The translations under genes and the position numbers were made by a program. A stretch of DNA of 35,554 bases from a virus. A model generated the notes under the pieces. It searched no databases. It saw nothing but the letters and a program-made list of their open reading frames with translations, and was not told the origin of the DNA. This document shows positions 1-8,000 of this stretch, one piece after another. Within the stretch, counting starts at the first letter, position 1; each line of letters starts with the position of its first letter. The stretch lies in the IMG/VR virus record IMGVR_UViG_3300030328_003592, positions 1 through 35,554 of that record; one strand, given 5' to 3'.

Positions 1-137
1 TCCCCATCATTCCCAACATAGAGAGACAATCATGTTCACAATTAAGACAGTAAAGAAGAGCAACGACTGGGGAACCCGTGAAGCGGCGGCAAAGGCGATG
101 AACAAGATGACACAACCAGAGCCGCACTTAGGCGCCC
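1..137. repeat. Terminal redundancy, left copy (shortened)
   Basis: Bases 1-70 equal 35331-35400 and bases 71-137 equal 35488-35554. The left copy lacks 87 bases present in the right copy. The simplest reading is that the sequence comes from a circular or terminally redundant DNA whose overlap was not trimmed. The size difference is either a real variant or an assembly artefact. Confidence 0.95.
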
Positions 138-493
138 CTACTGTGGACCCCATGGTCACACTCCCTAAGCGGCACTTAAAGGGAATCTTTGAAGCACTGT
201 CGGCCTATGTGGTTGACCGGGCGGAAGCACGCGAGTCTGAACTTACTTCGATACACGCTTCTCGTGGGCTAACTGACGAGGAGGCCCATGAATTGAACCT
301 CATAGAGGATGCGTTTGAAGCGCTTGACCTGCTCGGTCCGTATGCTGAGAACGGATCCAGCATGGAGCATCTGGTTTCCTTTGCGCTTGATATCGCGGAA
401 GAGACAAGCCTTGAAGTCGCGTGTCGCTTAGTCGCTACGCAATACGGCGCAAACTGTGATGACTTGCTCTTTATGGCTCGCCTTAACGCCTAA
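32..493 (+). CDS. Hypothetical early protein, shortened allele (153 aa)
   Basis: I do not recognise this family. The ATG follows an AGAGAGACAATC leader also seen before the gene at 35000. The protein begins MFTIKTVKKSNDW and then jumps to GTREAAAKAM. The copy of the same gene at the right end carries 29 further residues between these two segments, including YQILSDGKPLLNKRG, so the full-length protein should be about 182 aa. The C-terminal 100 residues look helical and acidic. It starts the rightward early module and is followed by the acetyltransferase-like gene after a 76-base gap. The deletion is in frame and may remove part of a small N-terminal domain. Confidence 0.75.
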   Translation: MFTIKTVKKSNDWGTREAAAKAMNKMTQPEPHLGAPTVDPMVTLPKRHLKGIFEALSAYVVDRAEARESELTSIHASRGLTDEEAHELNLIEDAFEALDLLGPYAENGSSMEHLVSFALDIAEETSLEVACRLVATQYGANCDDLLFMARLNA

Positions 494-535
494 CCATAAC
501 CATAACCGGGTCCCCCTCGGGCCCTATCACCCTTC

Positions 536-553
536 GCTCGGTCAAGGCCGAGC
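536..553 (+). promoter_or_regulatory. Leader hairpin before the GNAT gene
   Basis: GCTCGG at 536-541 pairs perfectly with CCGAGC at 548-553 around a 6-base loop. It lies just upstream of the GAGAGG ribosome binding site at about 560-566 of the next gene. It has no T-run, so it is more likely a translational or RNA-stability element than a terminator. Confidence 0.5.
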
Positions 554-569
554 TGCCGGAGAGGTACGC

Positions 570-1082
570 GTGGAACTTGTATTCAAGCCGATATCCTACA
601 CTGACAACGTCAAGAAGTGGTTGGGCGAGTCTGGCCACTACCTTCAGAACCCTCCGCCGGGCTGTCTCTATGCTGTCGGGGTATACGAAGGACAGCCGGG
701 TCTATTCGGTGAACTGGTCGCAACGGGTCCTTTGCTGGGCTTGTGTCTGGTCTCTCGACCTGTCGCAAGAATGCTTCCTCAAGACGGCTCTATAGGGGAG
801 ATAACCCGCTTTGTCCTTCTTCCGGGACTACCCTACGGGACCGCTTCAAGGGTCCTTCGGTATGCTGCCGAAGTAGCAAAGACCCGCGGCATGCAAGCGC
901 TTATCTCGTATCATGACCGAACCAAGCACACCGGGACTATCTACAAGAAGGCGGGCTTCAAGAAAGACGGGGTAACCACTCCACCGAAGGGGAGCGGGTG
1001 GGCAAGTCGTAAACGCTCCGAGTCCGCAACAACTAACCAGTTCACATCCAAACGCCGATGGCGCCTAACACTCAACACATAG
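570..1082 (+). CDS. GNAT acetyltransferase-like protein, Mom/XF1762-like (170 aa)
   Basis: The frame is open from 456, but the GTG at 570 is preceded by GAGAGG at good spacing and avoids overlap with the previous gene, so I choose it. The middle of the protein (GEITRFVLLPGLPYGTASRVLRYAAEVA, from about residue 78, written here only as the pattern EITRFVL...YGTASRVL) fits a GNAT fold. The segment RGMQALISYHD followed by YKKAGFKK resembles the C-terminal half of phage GNAT proteins related to Mom and XF1762. Mom acetylates or carbamoylmethylates adenine in DNA to block restriction. Whether this protein modifies DNA is inference. The RKRSES...RRWRL tail is basic, as expected for nucleic-acid contact. 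Confidence 0.6.
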   Translation: MELVFKPISYTDNVKKWLGESGHYLQNPPPGCLYAVGVYEGQPGLFGELVATGPLLGLCLVSRPVARMLPQDGSIGEITRFVLLPGLPYGTASRVLRYAAEVAKTRGMQALISYHDRTKHTGTIYKKAGFKKDGVTTPPKGSGWASRKRSESATTNQFTSKRRWRLTLNT

Positions 1083-1091
1083 GAGAACACC

Positions 1092-1277
1092 ATGTACTCT
1101 ATTCTAAACTCTCAGGTCCCTAACGGGGGACGATACCTAACAAGTCGAGAGACTAAAGCACTAAGGGAGGCCACTAAGGAAAGGACACCGAATAACCTAT
1201 ATGCTCTCGGTTCAGGTCACTATGCCCACTTGTATCACAAGGGCTCGAACTTCGGATTCAAGGTCACTACAAAGTAA
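1092..1277 (+). CDS. Hypothetical early protein (61 aa)
   Basis: I do not recognise it. It starts with ATG nine bases after the previous stop, behind ATAGGAGAACACC, a standard leader in this genome. The protein is basic and contains GSGHYAHLYHKGSNFGFKVTTK near its C-terminus, split here as GSGHYAHLY and GSNFGFKV. There is no membrane segment or zinc site. The good ribosome binding site and the tight packing between genes with the same leader support it as real. Confidence 0.7.
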   Translation: MYSILNSQVPNGGRYLTSRETKALREATKERTPNNLYALGSGHYAHLYHKGSNFGFKVTTK

Positions 1278-1298
1278 ACAACCACATAGGAGAACATT

Positions 1299-1391
1299 AT
1301 GACCTTATACGAACGCTACCTGCTCTATGTAGAAGCCATGCAAGATTTGGGGCTGCCCTGGATTACATTCGACGAATGGCTAAACAAGTAA
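1299..1391 (+). CDS. Short hypothetical peptide (30 aa)
   Basis: This short frame starts with MTLYERYLLYVEAM and ends at TAA 1389-1391. It sits behind the leader CCACATAGGAGAACATT, which is nearly identical to the leaders of its neighbours at 1092, 1414 and 1886. It is rich in aromatic and leucine residues and probably forms one amphipathic helix. The conserved leader and exact fit between neighbours are the main evidence that it is translated. Function unknown. Confidence 0.65.
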   Translation: MTLYERYLLYVEAMQDLGLPWITFDEWLNK

Positions 1392-1413
1392 ACAACCAAC
1401 ATAGGAGACAACT

Positions 1414-1716
1414 ATGGATCGCATTACAATCAAAGTTCTAAAGAATAGAGCGGAACACTTTAACCAAAGATTCGGGACGCCTGCCGAATATTGGGACCCT
1501 GAAACAAAGACTTGTAACGCTGGTCATTATCTTATTGAGGAAGGAAGTAGAACGTACGGGCGCTCTTGGAAGTTATGCCAAGTATGTGAAGGCGGAGGTG
1601 AAAGGATTATCCTAAGCGCCCAGACTGCAAGGGGCCTATTTGACAAGATTCAAGCCTACTGGGTAGGGTTTGAAGCCTGCAGAAGACACGTTTATGAGCA
1701 AGTGGGGACCCTATGA
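1414..1716 (+). CDS. Hypothetical protein with possible zinc site (100 aa)
   Basis: It starts at ATG behind ACATAGGAGACAACT. Cys34, His38 and the pair Cys55-x2-Cys58 (CQVC) could form a treble-clef or zinc-ribbon site, which is inference from spacing only. The C-terminal third looks helical (QTARGLFDKIQAYWVGF). Its TGA overlaps the ATG of the next small membrane gene (ATGA), so the two are probably translated together. I do not recognise a family. Confidence 0.7.
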   Translation: MDRITIKVLKNRAEHFNQRFGTPAEYWDPETKTCNAGHYLIEEGSRTYGRSWKLCQVCEGGGERIILSAQTARGLFDKIQAYWVGFEACRRHVYEQVGTL

Positions 1717-1862
1717 ATTGGTTTGACCTGTTCTGCCTCGTCCTCTTTGGACATGGACTAATCGGATCCGCTTTGCTCTTTATGTGGGCCCTCGGATTCA
1801 ATATTCCTGTCCATCCTTTCATGCTGGCTATCCCTTGGATCGCTGCTCTCTTCATCTACTAA
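1713..1862 (+). CDS. Small two-helix membrane protein (49 aa)
   Basis: This gene is easy to miss because of its size. The ATG at 1713 overlaps the stop of the previous gene as ATGA. The product starts MNWFDLFCLVLFGHGLIGSA and ends HPFMLAIPWIAALFIY. It is almost entirely hydrophobic, with two likely transmembrane helices (about residues 4-26 and 33-49) and a short turn containing NIPVH. Phage peptides of this kind include superinfection-exclusion proteins, holin-like proteins and inner-membrane toxins, but the sequence does not decide between them. The next gene starts after a standard CCACATAGGAGACAATACT leader. Confidence 0.65.
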   Translation: MNWFDLFCLVLFGHGLIGSALLFMWALGFNIPVHPFMLAIPWIAALFIY

Positions 1863-1885
1863 ACAACCACATAGGAGACAATACT

Positions 1886-2491
1886 ATGTCATCAGCTACC
1901 ATCACACTCCCAGCCTACGTTATTAATCAAGTCAGCACCCTATCCAAAGGCGCACCCAAAGAGAATAGGTTTCAAGGCTTTCATCTTGGAATGCGTATCC
2001 TTCCAGAATATGTAGAGTGGACTAACGGCCACCTATTAACGCGTATTCATATGAACCAAACCGAAACAGGAATTCCCGAGGATAATGTCTGGGCTGAAAG
2101 GGTATTCACCTTCAATGGACGCGCTAAAGTAGGCCACACTTACACGTCTCAAGTGCTACCTGATGGCCTGGTTATCGGCTCTCATCCTCTTGTCTGGCAA
2201 TCTGACAAAGGACATATGCTTGCTGGGCAGATTGTAGCGCTGGACAGGTATCCTGATACTTCCCCTATTTGGAAGAATAGAACCTTGAACAATTACAAAC
2301 GAACCACCTTCAAGGCTCAGTATCTTCTAAATGTTGCCAAGCATCTAATGGAGAAGCACGGAAAGGATGCCTCTATGTCTCTTCATCTTGACGGTCCTTT
2401 AGATGTGTCTTTCATCTGCGCAGATATTGAGACCGACAAGGATACCGACAGCGTGATGATTATGCCTGTCAGATCCAATCATTCCAAATAA
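1886..2491 (+). CDS. Sliding-clamp-like (DnaN-like) protein (201 aa)
   Basis: I take the ATG at 1886, behind ATAGGAGACAATACT, although the frame is open further upstream. The protein has the rhythm of a beta-clamp domain: an early strand-turn segment with NGHLLTRIHM, then YPDTSPIWKN, a helix in FKAQYLLNVAKHL, an LHLDGPLDV strand and a final SVMIMPVR. In DnaN the corresponding C-terminal strand typically reads like vvMPmR, and the FPDY-type motif begins a domain. At about 200 aa it is shorter than the three-domain bacterial clamp of about 370 aa. If correct it could encircle DNA as a multimer, or compete with or recruit host clamp partners. The call rests on pattern recognition, not on a search. 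Confidence 0.5.
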   Translation: MSSATITLPAYVINQVSTLSKGAPKENRFQGFHLGMRILPEYVEWTNGHLLTRIHMNQTETGIPEDNVWAERVFTFNGRAKVGHTYTSQVLPDGLVIGSHPLVWQSDKGHMLAGQIVALDRYPDTSPIWKNRTLNNYKRTTFKAQYLLNVAKHLMEKHGKDASMSLHLDGPLDVSFICADIETDKDTDSVMIMPVRSNHSK

Positions 2492-2500
2492 GAGAACACC

Positions 2501-2791
2501 ATGAACTTTATTTGTAGAGCGCGATTCATTCGATACTATGGCGGAGACTTTCAAACGATGCCAAGCATCGACAGAATAGAGCGGTGTAGCTGGCCGATAA
2601 GAGCTGACAGCATAGAACAAGCTTACCAGATAGCAAGCGAGGACGCAGACAGACATTACCTTTCAGACCGTGGGTTTACAATCAAAGACCTGAAGCTTGA
2701 AGCCTTAGAAGATAGACCCCCTCTAAACATAGAGACAAGCGAGCATGACAGCATAATAGACCACATCATTGAATTGATATCTCCGCACTAA
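2501..2791 (+). CDS. Hypothetical protein (96 aa)
   Basis: This is the last gene of the early module. Its ATG lies nine bases after the previous stop, behind AAGAGAACACC, a weaker form of the local leader. The N-terminus is basic (FICRARFIRYYGGDF). The middle contains ADSIEQAYQIASEDADRHYL, split as ADSIEQAY and ASEDADRHYL, and the C-terminus is acidic. I do not recognise a family. A strong intrinsic terminator follows 24 bases downstream. Confidence 0.7.
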   Translation: MNFICRARFIRYYGGDFQTMPSIDRIERCSWPIRADSIEQAYQIASEDADRHYLSDRGFTIKDLKLEALEDRPPLNIETSEHDSIIDHIIELISPH

Positions 2792-2815
2792 ACAGACCCG
2801 ACAGATCCAACTATG

Positions 2816-2852
2816 CCCACCAGCTCCCGAGCTGGTGGGCTTCTTTGTTTTT
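2816..2852 (+). terminator. Intrinsic terminator of the early module
   Basis: CCCACCAGCT at 2816-2825 pairs perfectly with AGCTGGTGGG at 2830-2839 around the loop CCCG. It is followed by the T-rich run CTTCTTTGTTTTT. It lies 24 bases after the stop at 2791 and should end rightward transcription before the convergent terminase genes. Confidence 0.9.
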
Positions 2853-3046
2853 GGGGTACGGATCAAGCCGACCGATCATGGTACCCTGGTCAGGGCACGC
2901 AGCTCCTGTATTCGAGGCTCGAAGAGGGCACGGCGCGAGGGAACCCGGCAGGGTTCACTATCACTCCCGGCTGCTCTCCCGGCTGCTGTTTCGGCCGAGA
3001 CACTGTGTAGTATATATATAGAAGTAATTTTAGAACAGTGTCTCAC
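2853..3046. other. Palindrome-rich non-coding block (origin or packaging candidate)
   Basis: This gap between convergent modules holds several elements: CCCTG-GT-CAGGG (2884-2895), TTCGAG-G-CTCGAA (2911-2923), GAACCC-ggca-GGGTTC (2941-2956), a perfect tandem 12-mer CTCCCGGCTGCT (2964-2975 and 2976-2987), then operator cassette A. The density of short inverted repeats next to terL suits an origin, a packaging site or a bidirectional terminator. The sequence alone does not choose between them. Confidence 0.5.
2996..3045. promoter_or_regulatory. Operator cassette A (inverted 11-mers around TATATATATA)
   Basis: The left site CGAGACACTGT (2996-3006, one mismatch) and the right site ACAGTGTCTCA (3035-3045) flank a 28-base core containing TATATATATA. 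Read leftward, a TATACT -10-like box precedes the left site. The right flank (CAGAGTTATGCAC) matches cassette C near 34460 (CAGAGTTAAGCAC). It lies 13 bases past the terL stop, between two converging modules. Confidence 0.7.
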
Positions 3047-3057
3047 AAAGTACAGAG

Positions 3058-4566
3058 TTATGCACGTTTACGCGTCTTCCCTCTCAAGTCCCAAGGCAGG
3101 CTTCTTTTTGCCCTTCGTGCTCGGGCTTTGGCCTTGTGCTTGTCGATGACGCTGCGTGTCCAGTTCCGCTCAACATGGCTGATGGGAGTGCGATCTAACA
3201 GGTAGTATGCAAGAGCTGCGCTGATCAATAGATCGTCATTGCATCCACGAGGATGGTCAGGTCTGCCATTAATCACTACACACTGCTGGAGTTGCTCTAA
3301 CAGAATCGGGTCGGCTGCTATCAGTGTCCCCTCGTCCACAGCCATTTGCAATCCACCAAACAACAGAGGCCTTGTTGCCGATGTCGTCTTGTATCCGCTG
3401 GCTCTTTCTCTGTAGATGTTTGTGTAGCCAGCAAGCTCGATTCTATCCTGGACAACGAGACCAGAATGTTGGGCCTCCAAGATAATCTTGGGCTGGTAAA
3501 ACTTTGCAGCAATCTGCAAAACAACCTCTGCATATCTGCCTGGTGGGATGTCATTGCTGAGATGGTGATACACCGGCTGCCGAGTTCTACAGCTGAGCAC
3601 CGTGATGGCACTGTAGTCCCCTCCTGAGCCGCTCCCGACATCTATCCCCATGACATACCCATCATTCGGGTCAGGCTCGCTGATGGGGCGATGTTTTCTT
3701 TCGGCTGGACACTTGAGTTCTTGGATTAATTCCAGGCTCTCAGGCTGAAAGAACAACTCAGCTCCACCCATGAATGCCTCAGCAATTGTCTGAGGATACT
3801 CACGTCGGAACTTGGTAGAGCCCATGATGTTGATTTGTTTGCGTCTCCAATACATCTGCTCCCGAGTCAGGTCATGGAGCTTGGCATACTCTTGCTCTCT
3901 GAGATGTAGATCCCCACGCAGCATCTTGGCTTCATAGGATGGATCCCATGACCACGGATAGAACGCAAGCTTCCACTCGCTCTCACCTGCAAGGGCCTGC
4001 TTAACCATGGTGGCAAATAGATCTGCTGGTGTGTTGGGCGTGCTCTCAATGATGATCTGGCCGTCACCTACAGATGCAATGACCTGAGCAAGTAACTCTG
4101 CTGGGTCATCCACAAATGCAAACTCAGAGAGATGTGCTGCGCTGGCAGTAAACGAACGGGTTCCACCCTTGCCTCCTGCAGAGTATGTGCGGATTGCTGC
4201 CCCTGAGTCGGCAAACTTAGTAGCTCGCGGAGTGTTCTGGCTCAGTGCTGGCTTCAATCCCTTGGGCAGATTGCGCTGAAAGTTCTTGTCTATAGAACTA
4301 AGATGCTGCGCAGAATCCCTGGTGTGGCTGATAATGGCGTAAGTAAGGGGCTCTTCAGCCATCTGTGCTTGCAAGTAGTGATATGCTCTGCATACAGTTG
4401 AGATGCCCATCTGCCTGGCCTTGACCACGAGGATGCGATTGTGCTGCTGCATGAGCTGCCAGAGATGCTCTTGGGCCGGATTGGGCTGGAAAAAGTCAAG
4501 CCGCTGCTGGCGCTTGTTGAATATGGTCAGCAGTTTCAGCCACTGGTCAAGTCCGAGGTCCCTCAT
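3058..4566 (-). CDS. terL: Terminase large subunit (TerL, 502 aa)
   Basis: This is the DNA-packaging motor ATPase and nuclease that works at the portal vertex. The N-terminal ATPase domain has a Walker A-like KARQMGIST at residues 49-57, an acidic strand HLSEFAFVDD around 145-154, and the coupling motif STPN at 175-178. The C-terminal RNase H-like nuclease has GIDVGSGSGGDYS (Asp309, Asp317), ILEAQHSG (Glu364) and CNDDLLISAALAYY (Asp444, Asp445). The length fits the family. Its ATG overlaps the stop of the upstream gene (ATGA), implying coupled translation with the putative small subunit. It lies far from the portal gene and is transcribed from its own leftward unit. Confidence 0.97.
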   Translation of the reverse strand: MRDLGLDQWLKLLTIFNKRQQRLDFFQPNPAQEHLWQLMQQHNRILVVKARQMGISTVCRAYHYLQAQMAEEPLTYAIISHTRDSAQHLSSIDKNFQRNLPKGLKPALSQNTPRATKFADSGAAIRTYSAGGKGGTRSFTASAAHLSEFAFVDDPAELLAQVIASVGDGQIIIESTPNTPADLFATMVKQALAGESEWKLAFYPWSWDPSYEAKMLRGDLHLREQEYAKLHDLTREQMYWRRKQINIMGSTKFRREYPQTIAEAFMGGAELFFQPESLELIQELKCPAERKHRPISEPDPNDGYVMGIDVGSGSGGDYSAITVLSCRTRQPVYHHLSNDIPPGRYAEVVLQIAAKFYQPKIILEAQHSGLVVQDRIELAGYTNIYRERASGYKTTSATRPLLFGGLQMAVDEGTLIAADPILLEQLQQCVVINGRPDHPRGCNDDLLISAALAYYLLDRTPISHVERNWTRSVIDKHKAKARARRAKRSLPWDLRGKTRKRA

Positions 4567-4964
4567 TCTTCGTTCTGAATAAGTTCAAGGCGCTTCAAGA
4601 AGGCCTCTGTAGCCTGATCTTCCTTGCCGGCTGTGTCTCTGCGCTCCTTTCGAGCCTCTCTCAGTTCCTTACGGTACGCCAACATCATGCGCAGAATGCC
4701 CTCAATGTCACGAGGTGCCAGCATCTGCAACTGCTCTTCGTTGTTTACTACTCTGTCCATGGCAATGCTGAGCCATTGCTTGAGTGCAGCGTGCGTATCG
4801 CCCCTGGACAAAGCACGGCGCAGAGCGTGGATACGGTCCACTTCTGTCGGCGCATCTTCACAGGGCTCGTAGTTAATCCGAAACGGAACGGGCTTTGGTG
4901 GTGTCGCCTCTTCTTCCTCATCAGACTCAAACAACTGGAAAGGCACTTTTGCTATTTCAGACAT
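4563..4964 (-). CDS. Putative terminase small subunit (133 aa)
   Basis: The ATG at 4964 (MSEIAKVPFQLF) follows AGGAG with an 8-base spacer, so I prefer it to the in-frame ATG at 4985. The N-terminus is acidic (ESDEEEEA). The rest is helical and basic, ending in a likely coiled coil with RKELREARKERRD and AFLKRLELIQ. It lies directly upstream of terL with overlapping stop and start codons, the usual place for TerS, which binds the packaging site and loads TerL. I see no clear helix-turn-helix, so the call rests mainly on position. Confidence 0.55.
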   Translation of the reverse strand: MSEIAKVPFQLFESDEEEEATPPKPVPFRINYEPCEDAPTEVDRIHALRRALSRGDTHAALKQWLSIAMDRVVNNEEQLQMLAPRDIEGILRMMLAYRKELREARKERRDTAGKEDQATEAFLKRLELIQNEE

Positions 4965-4983
4965 ACGATATACTCCTATGGAC

Positions 4984-5012
4984 ACTATACCACGAGATCA
5001 TGATGCTTGACA
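4984..5012 (-). promoter_or_regulatory. Possible leftward promoter for terS-terL
   Basis: On the minus strand TGTCAA (5012-5007) and TATAGT (4989-4984) are 17 bases apart. The -35 box is poor and is the same hexamer as the opposing TTGACA box, so the two promoters would compete for the same DNA. Low confidence. Confidence 0.35.
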
Positions 5013-5035
5013 TGCAGTCATCACCGCAGTACAAA
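5007..5035 (+). promoter_or_regulatory. Sigma-70-type promoter of the replication operon
   Basis: TTGACA at 5007-5012, a 17-base spacer and TACAAA at 5030-5035 form a good promoter. Transcription should start near 5042, exactly at the foot of the GC-rich hairpin 5043-5074. Confidence 0.7.
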
Positions 5036-5042
5036 GAGAGAA

Positions 5043-5074
5043 CCCCCCAGGAGGCGCGAACCAAACCTGGGGGG
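5043..5074 (+). promoter_or_regulatory. GC-rich 5'-terminal hairpin in the helicase leader
   Basis: CCCCCCAGG (5043-5051) pairs perfectly with CCTGGGGGG (5066-5074) around a 14-base loop. It lies between the predicted transcription start and the AGGAG at 5080-5084. There is no T-run, so it probably acts by protecting the RNA 5' end or tuning translation. Confidence 0.65.
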
Positions 5075-5089
5075 CACATAGGAGACATG

Positions 5090-8000
5090 ATGAGATTATC
5101 TGACGCAGATATCGCTGTCAACCTGTTGTCTACAGGTGCAGTACCCACCAAACATTACGTTGCCAGCAGCATTGGATTCGAGCGAACCTCCTACCCTATG
5201 ATCCGTGATTGGCTTGTGGGCGATGGCGTGGACATGAGTTCTGTAGCTGCGATGCTGAGAACACTCAAGAGCCTGCAGCACAGCAACGCTGTGATTATTC
5301 GTGGTGCTCCTCTTGCTCGTCACACTGCCCCAGTGAGACGCAACAATAGGATGTTTGCAGACTGCCCTCGGCGATGGGCATGTATTGATGTGGATGATGC
5401 GCACACTAATGAACCTGATTGGATGCCGGGTAGAGACGCTGAGGCTGACCAGAGAGTTCTGAGCAGATTGGTGCAGGATGTTCTTCCTCGTGAGTGGCAT
5501 GATGTGGGATTTGTTGCTCAATGGAGCGCATCGGCTGGGTTCATTAAGGAGGATGGCCGCTACCACCCAGGATGCGATGGCGGCATCAAAGTGCATCTGT
5601 GGTTCCTGTTGGATGAGCCTGTGGATAGTGCGCTGCTGAGAGAGTACCTCAAAGCCAAGGCTCCTCGTGTAGATGCTATGGTGGCTCGCCAAGTACAGCC
5701 TCACTACGTGGTGAATCCAATTATTGACGTGGACCCCGTTGCCAACAGAGTGGTTGCAGTGTGGGGCGAGGAGAGAGTTGCTCTGAGTGAGCCATTGCGC
5801 CTCATGTCCAGAGAGATGATTGAGAAGCGCGAGGCCCGACAAGCCAATGTCGCTGAGTATGTGAAACTTCTTCCTGGTCTCGATGGAGAGCGTCTTGCTG
5901 AGTACGCTGACCGTCAAGTGAAGCTCGCAGTGAAGCGCTTAGAGCAGATGTCTGCAGGGCCTGACCGTCATGGTGCCATCATCCGCTATGCTCAGCTGCT
6001 GGGTGGCTTGGCTGCAGATCCGCGATGCAATCTGAATACTCGTGCAATCCGCATGGCCATCATGTATGCTGTTCCCGACAAGGAAAAAGGCTCGCTGGAG
6101 CGCGCCATTCGTTGGGGAATTGATCATGCAATTGACCGTTCCAAGGATCTGGTGCAGGCTGGAGGTCCATCTCAGGAGACTGGAGTGCCACAGGGCGCTC
6201 GCTCTATTCGGCTGAAAGAGTCTGATCTGGTGCAGGGTCGGTATCTCCCGGCTGTCGCGCCTACCAGCAATGTCGTTCTAATGCGAGGACCCCAGGGAGT
6301 GGGGAAGACTTACTGGTTGAAAGACACTGCAATGCCTGCGCTGAGAGCGCGCCATCCAGATGCACGGGTTGTGTACATCACGCATCGCCGCTCTATGGCA
6401 TCACAGGGCTGTAAGAGGCTTGGACTGCCAGACTATAGAGACGGCAAGGGATCCATCCACACGGACGTGTCTATCTGTGTAGACTCTCTCTACAGAATCA
6501 ATCTGGAGTGGAACACAGAGCAGAGGTTTATCATCCTGCTGGATGAGTCAGAGCAAGTCATTCGCCATCTTGCGCGTGGTGGAACCATGAACGCAGAGGG
6601 CAGGCTCAGGGCTCATAACGCATGGCGCAGTGTGTTTGACCGAGCTGCCGCTGTTGTCTGCATGGACGCCGATCTGTCCACCATGACCGTCAAAGAGATG
6701 GACTATGCCTGCCCACATCTGGGGCCTTGTGCTGACGAAGCGCAGATGATCCGCGTGGACCTGCCAATGAAGTACGAGTACAAGGTCAGCAACACCAAGA
6801 ATGATGTGCTGGGCAAACTTGTAGAGACCTACGAGAAGGGCAATAAGGTTGCTGTGGCCTGTCAGTCTCGCGCTGATGCAGAGACCATTGCACAGATGCT
6901 GCAGACTCTTGACCCACAACGCAAGGTTGGTCTGGTGACATCCAGGACCCTGCTGCAGGATGAGGGCAAGGTGGCAAATCAGGATCCTACTCGGTACGCT
7001 ACGGAGTGTGAGGCGCTGGTGTATTCCCCCAGCTGGGGCACTGCGGTGTCTGTTGAGGCCTCTGGCTACACAATATTTGGATTCGGATGTATGGGTGTGG
7101 GCACGTCGTCTGACCTGTTGCAGCAACTACATAGGGTGCGCAATCCTGTGACCAGTGAGATTACTGTGTACTTGCCTAAGGGAGGCAAGGCCAACGAGCG
7201 CACTGAACAGGACATCATCAATCAATGCCTGCAGAGAGGAGACTGGACCCAGCGCATGGTGCGGGCTTTCTTGCCGGGCATTGTTCTGAGGAACAGAGTC
7301 CAACTAACTGACCAAGAGATGGCAGAGCGGTATGCTCGTGTCACTGTGCATCAGAGGCACTGGGGCGGAGACGGGGGAATGCTGGGCGATGCGTTCTGTA
7401 CTCTGGTACGCCATCGGGGTGGGCATCTGGACGTTGTTCAAGAACTGACATCCAAGCCAAGGATAGATGTAACCGAGGCCAAGGTTGTCGCTGCGGATCT
7501 ACAGAAGAGCCGATGGAGCAAGGATGTAAGCGCAGCTCCCGTGATAGAGAAAGACATTCAAGAGCCCTCAACATACGAAGAGCAGTGCTCACAAGAGAAG
7601 AAAGAACTGACCGACTTCTATGCACAAGAGGTAACTCCTGATCTGGTGATTCAAGACGCTAACGGCAGGCTTAGAGCAAGGCTTAGGCTGCTCAGTGATG
7701 TGATGCTGGCTCAGGATGCAAAGCATGCCGCCCTGGGCGCGTCAGACGCTCAAACAGTACACAGCGGAGCCATCACCCATCAGAGCTACAGAACTGTCAG
7801 GGCGCTAACAATTGCCAGCGCTGTGAAGGCAGCTGAACTGTGCAACGGTTCTTGGATGAATTGCCGAACAGAGCAGAATGCAAACACAGTCAGGCTTGAG
7901 ATGTGGCTCGATGTACATCGGCAGAAGTTGGATCTGCTGAACATGTCCTATGATGACAAGAGCACTCCCATGAGATGGCTGAGCGGCATCATGAGACGCA

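Noticed and set aside
2996-3045. Inverted repeats around TATATATATA read as protelomerase telomere sites
   Set aside because: There are three copies, the cores are not palindromic across their centres, and no telomere resolvase-like gene is present. A regulatory reading fits better.
4895-5089. Upstream extension of the primase-helicase frame
   Set aside because: It overlaps the promoter, the 5' hairpin and the divergent terS start; AGGAG at 5080 points to ATG 5090.
5096-5917. A 273-codon minus-strand open frame inside the primase-helicase gene
   Set aside because: No ribosome site and no recognisable motif; it lies opposite conserved primase motifs and is explained by codon bias of that gene.
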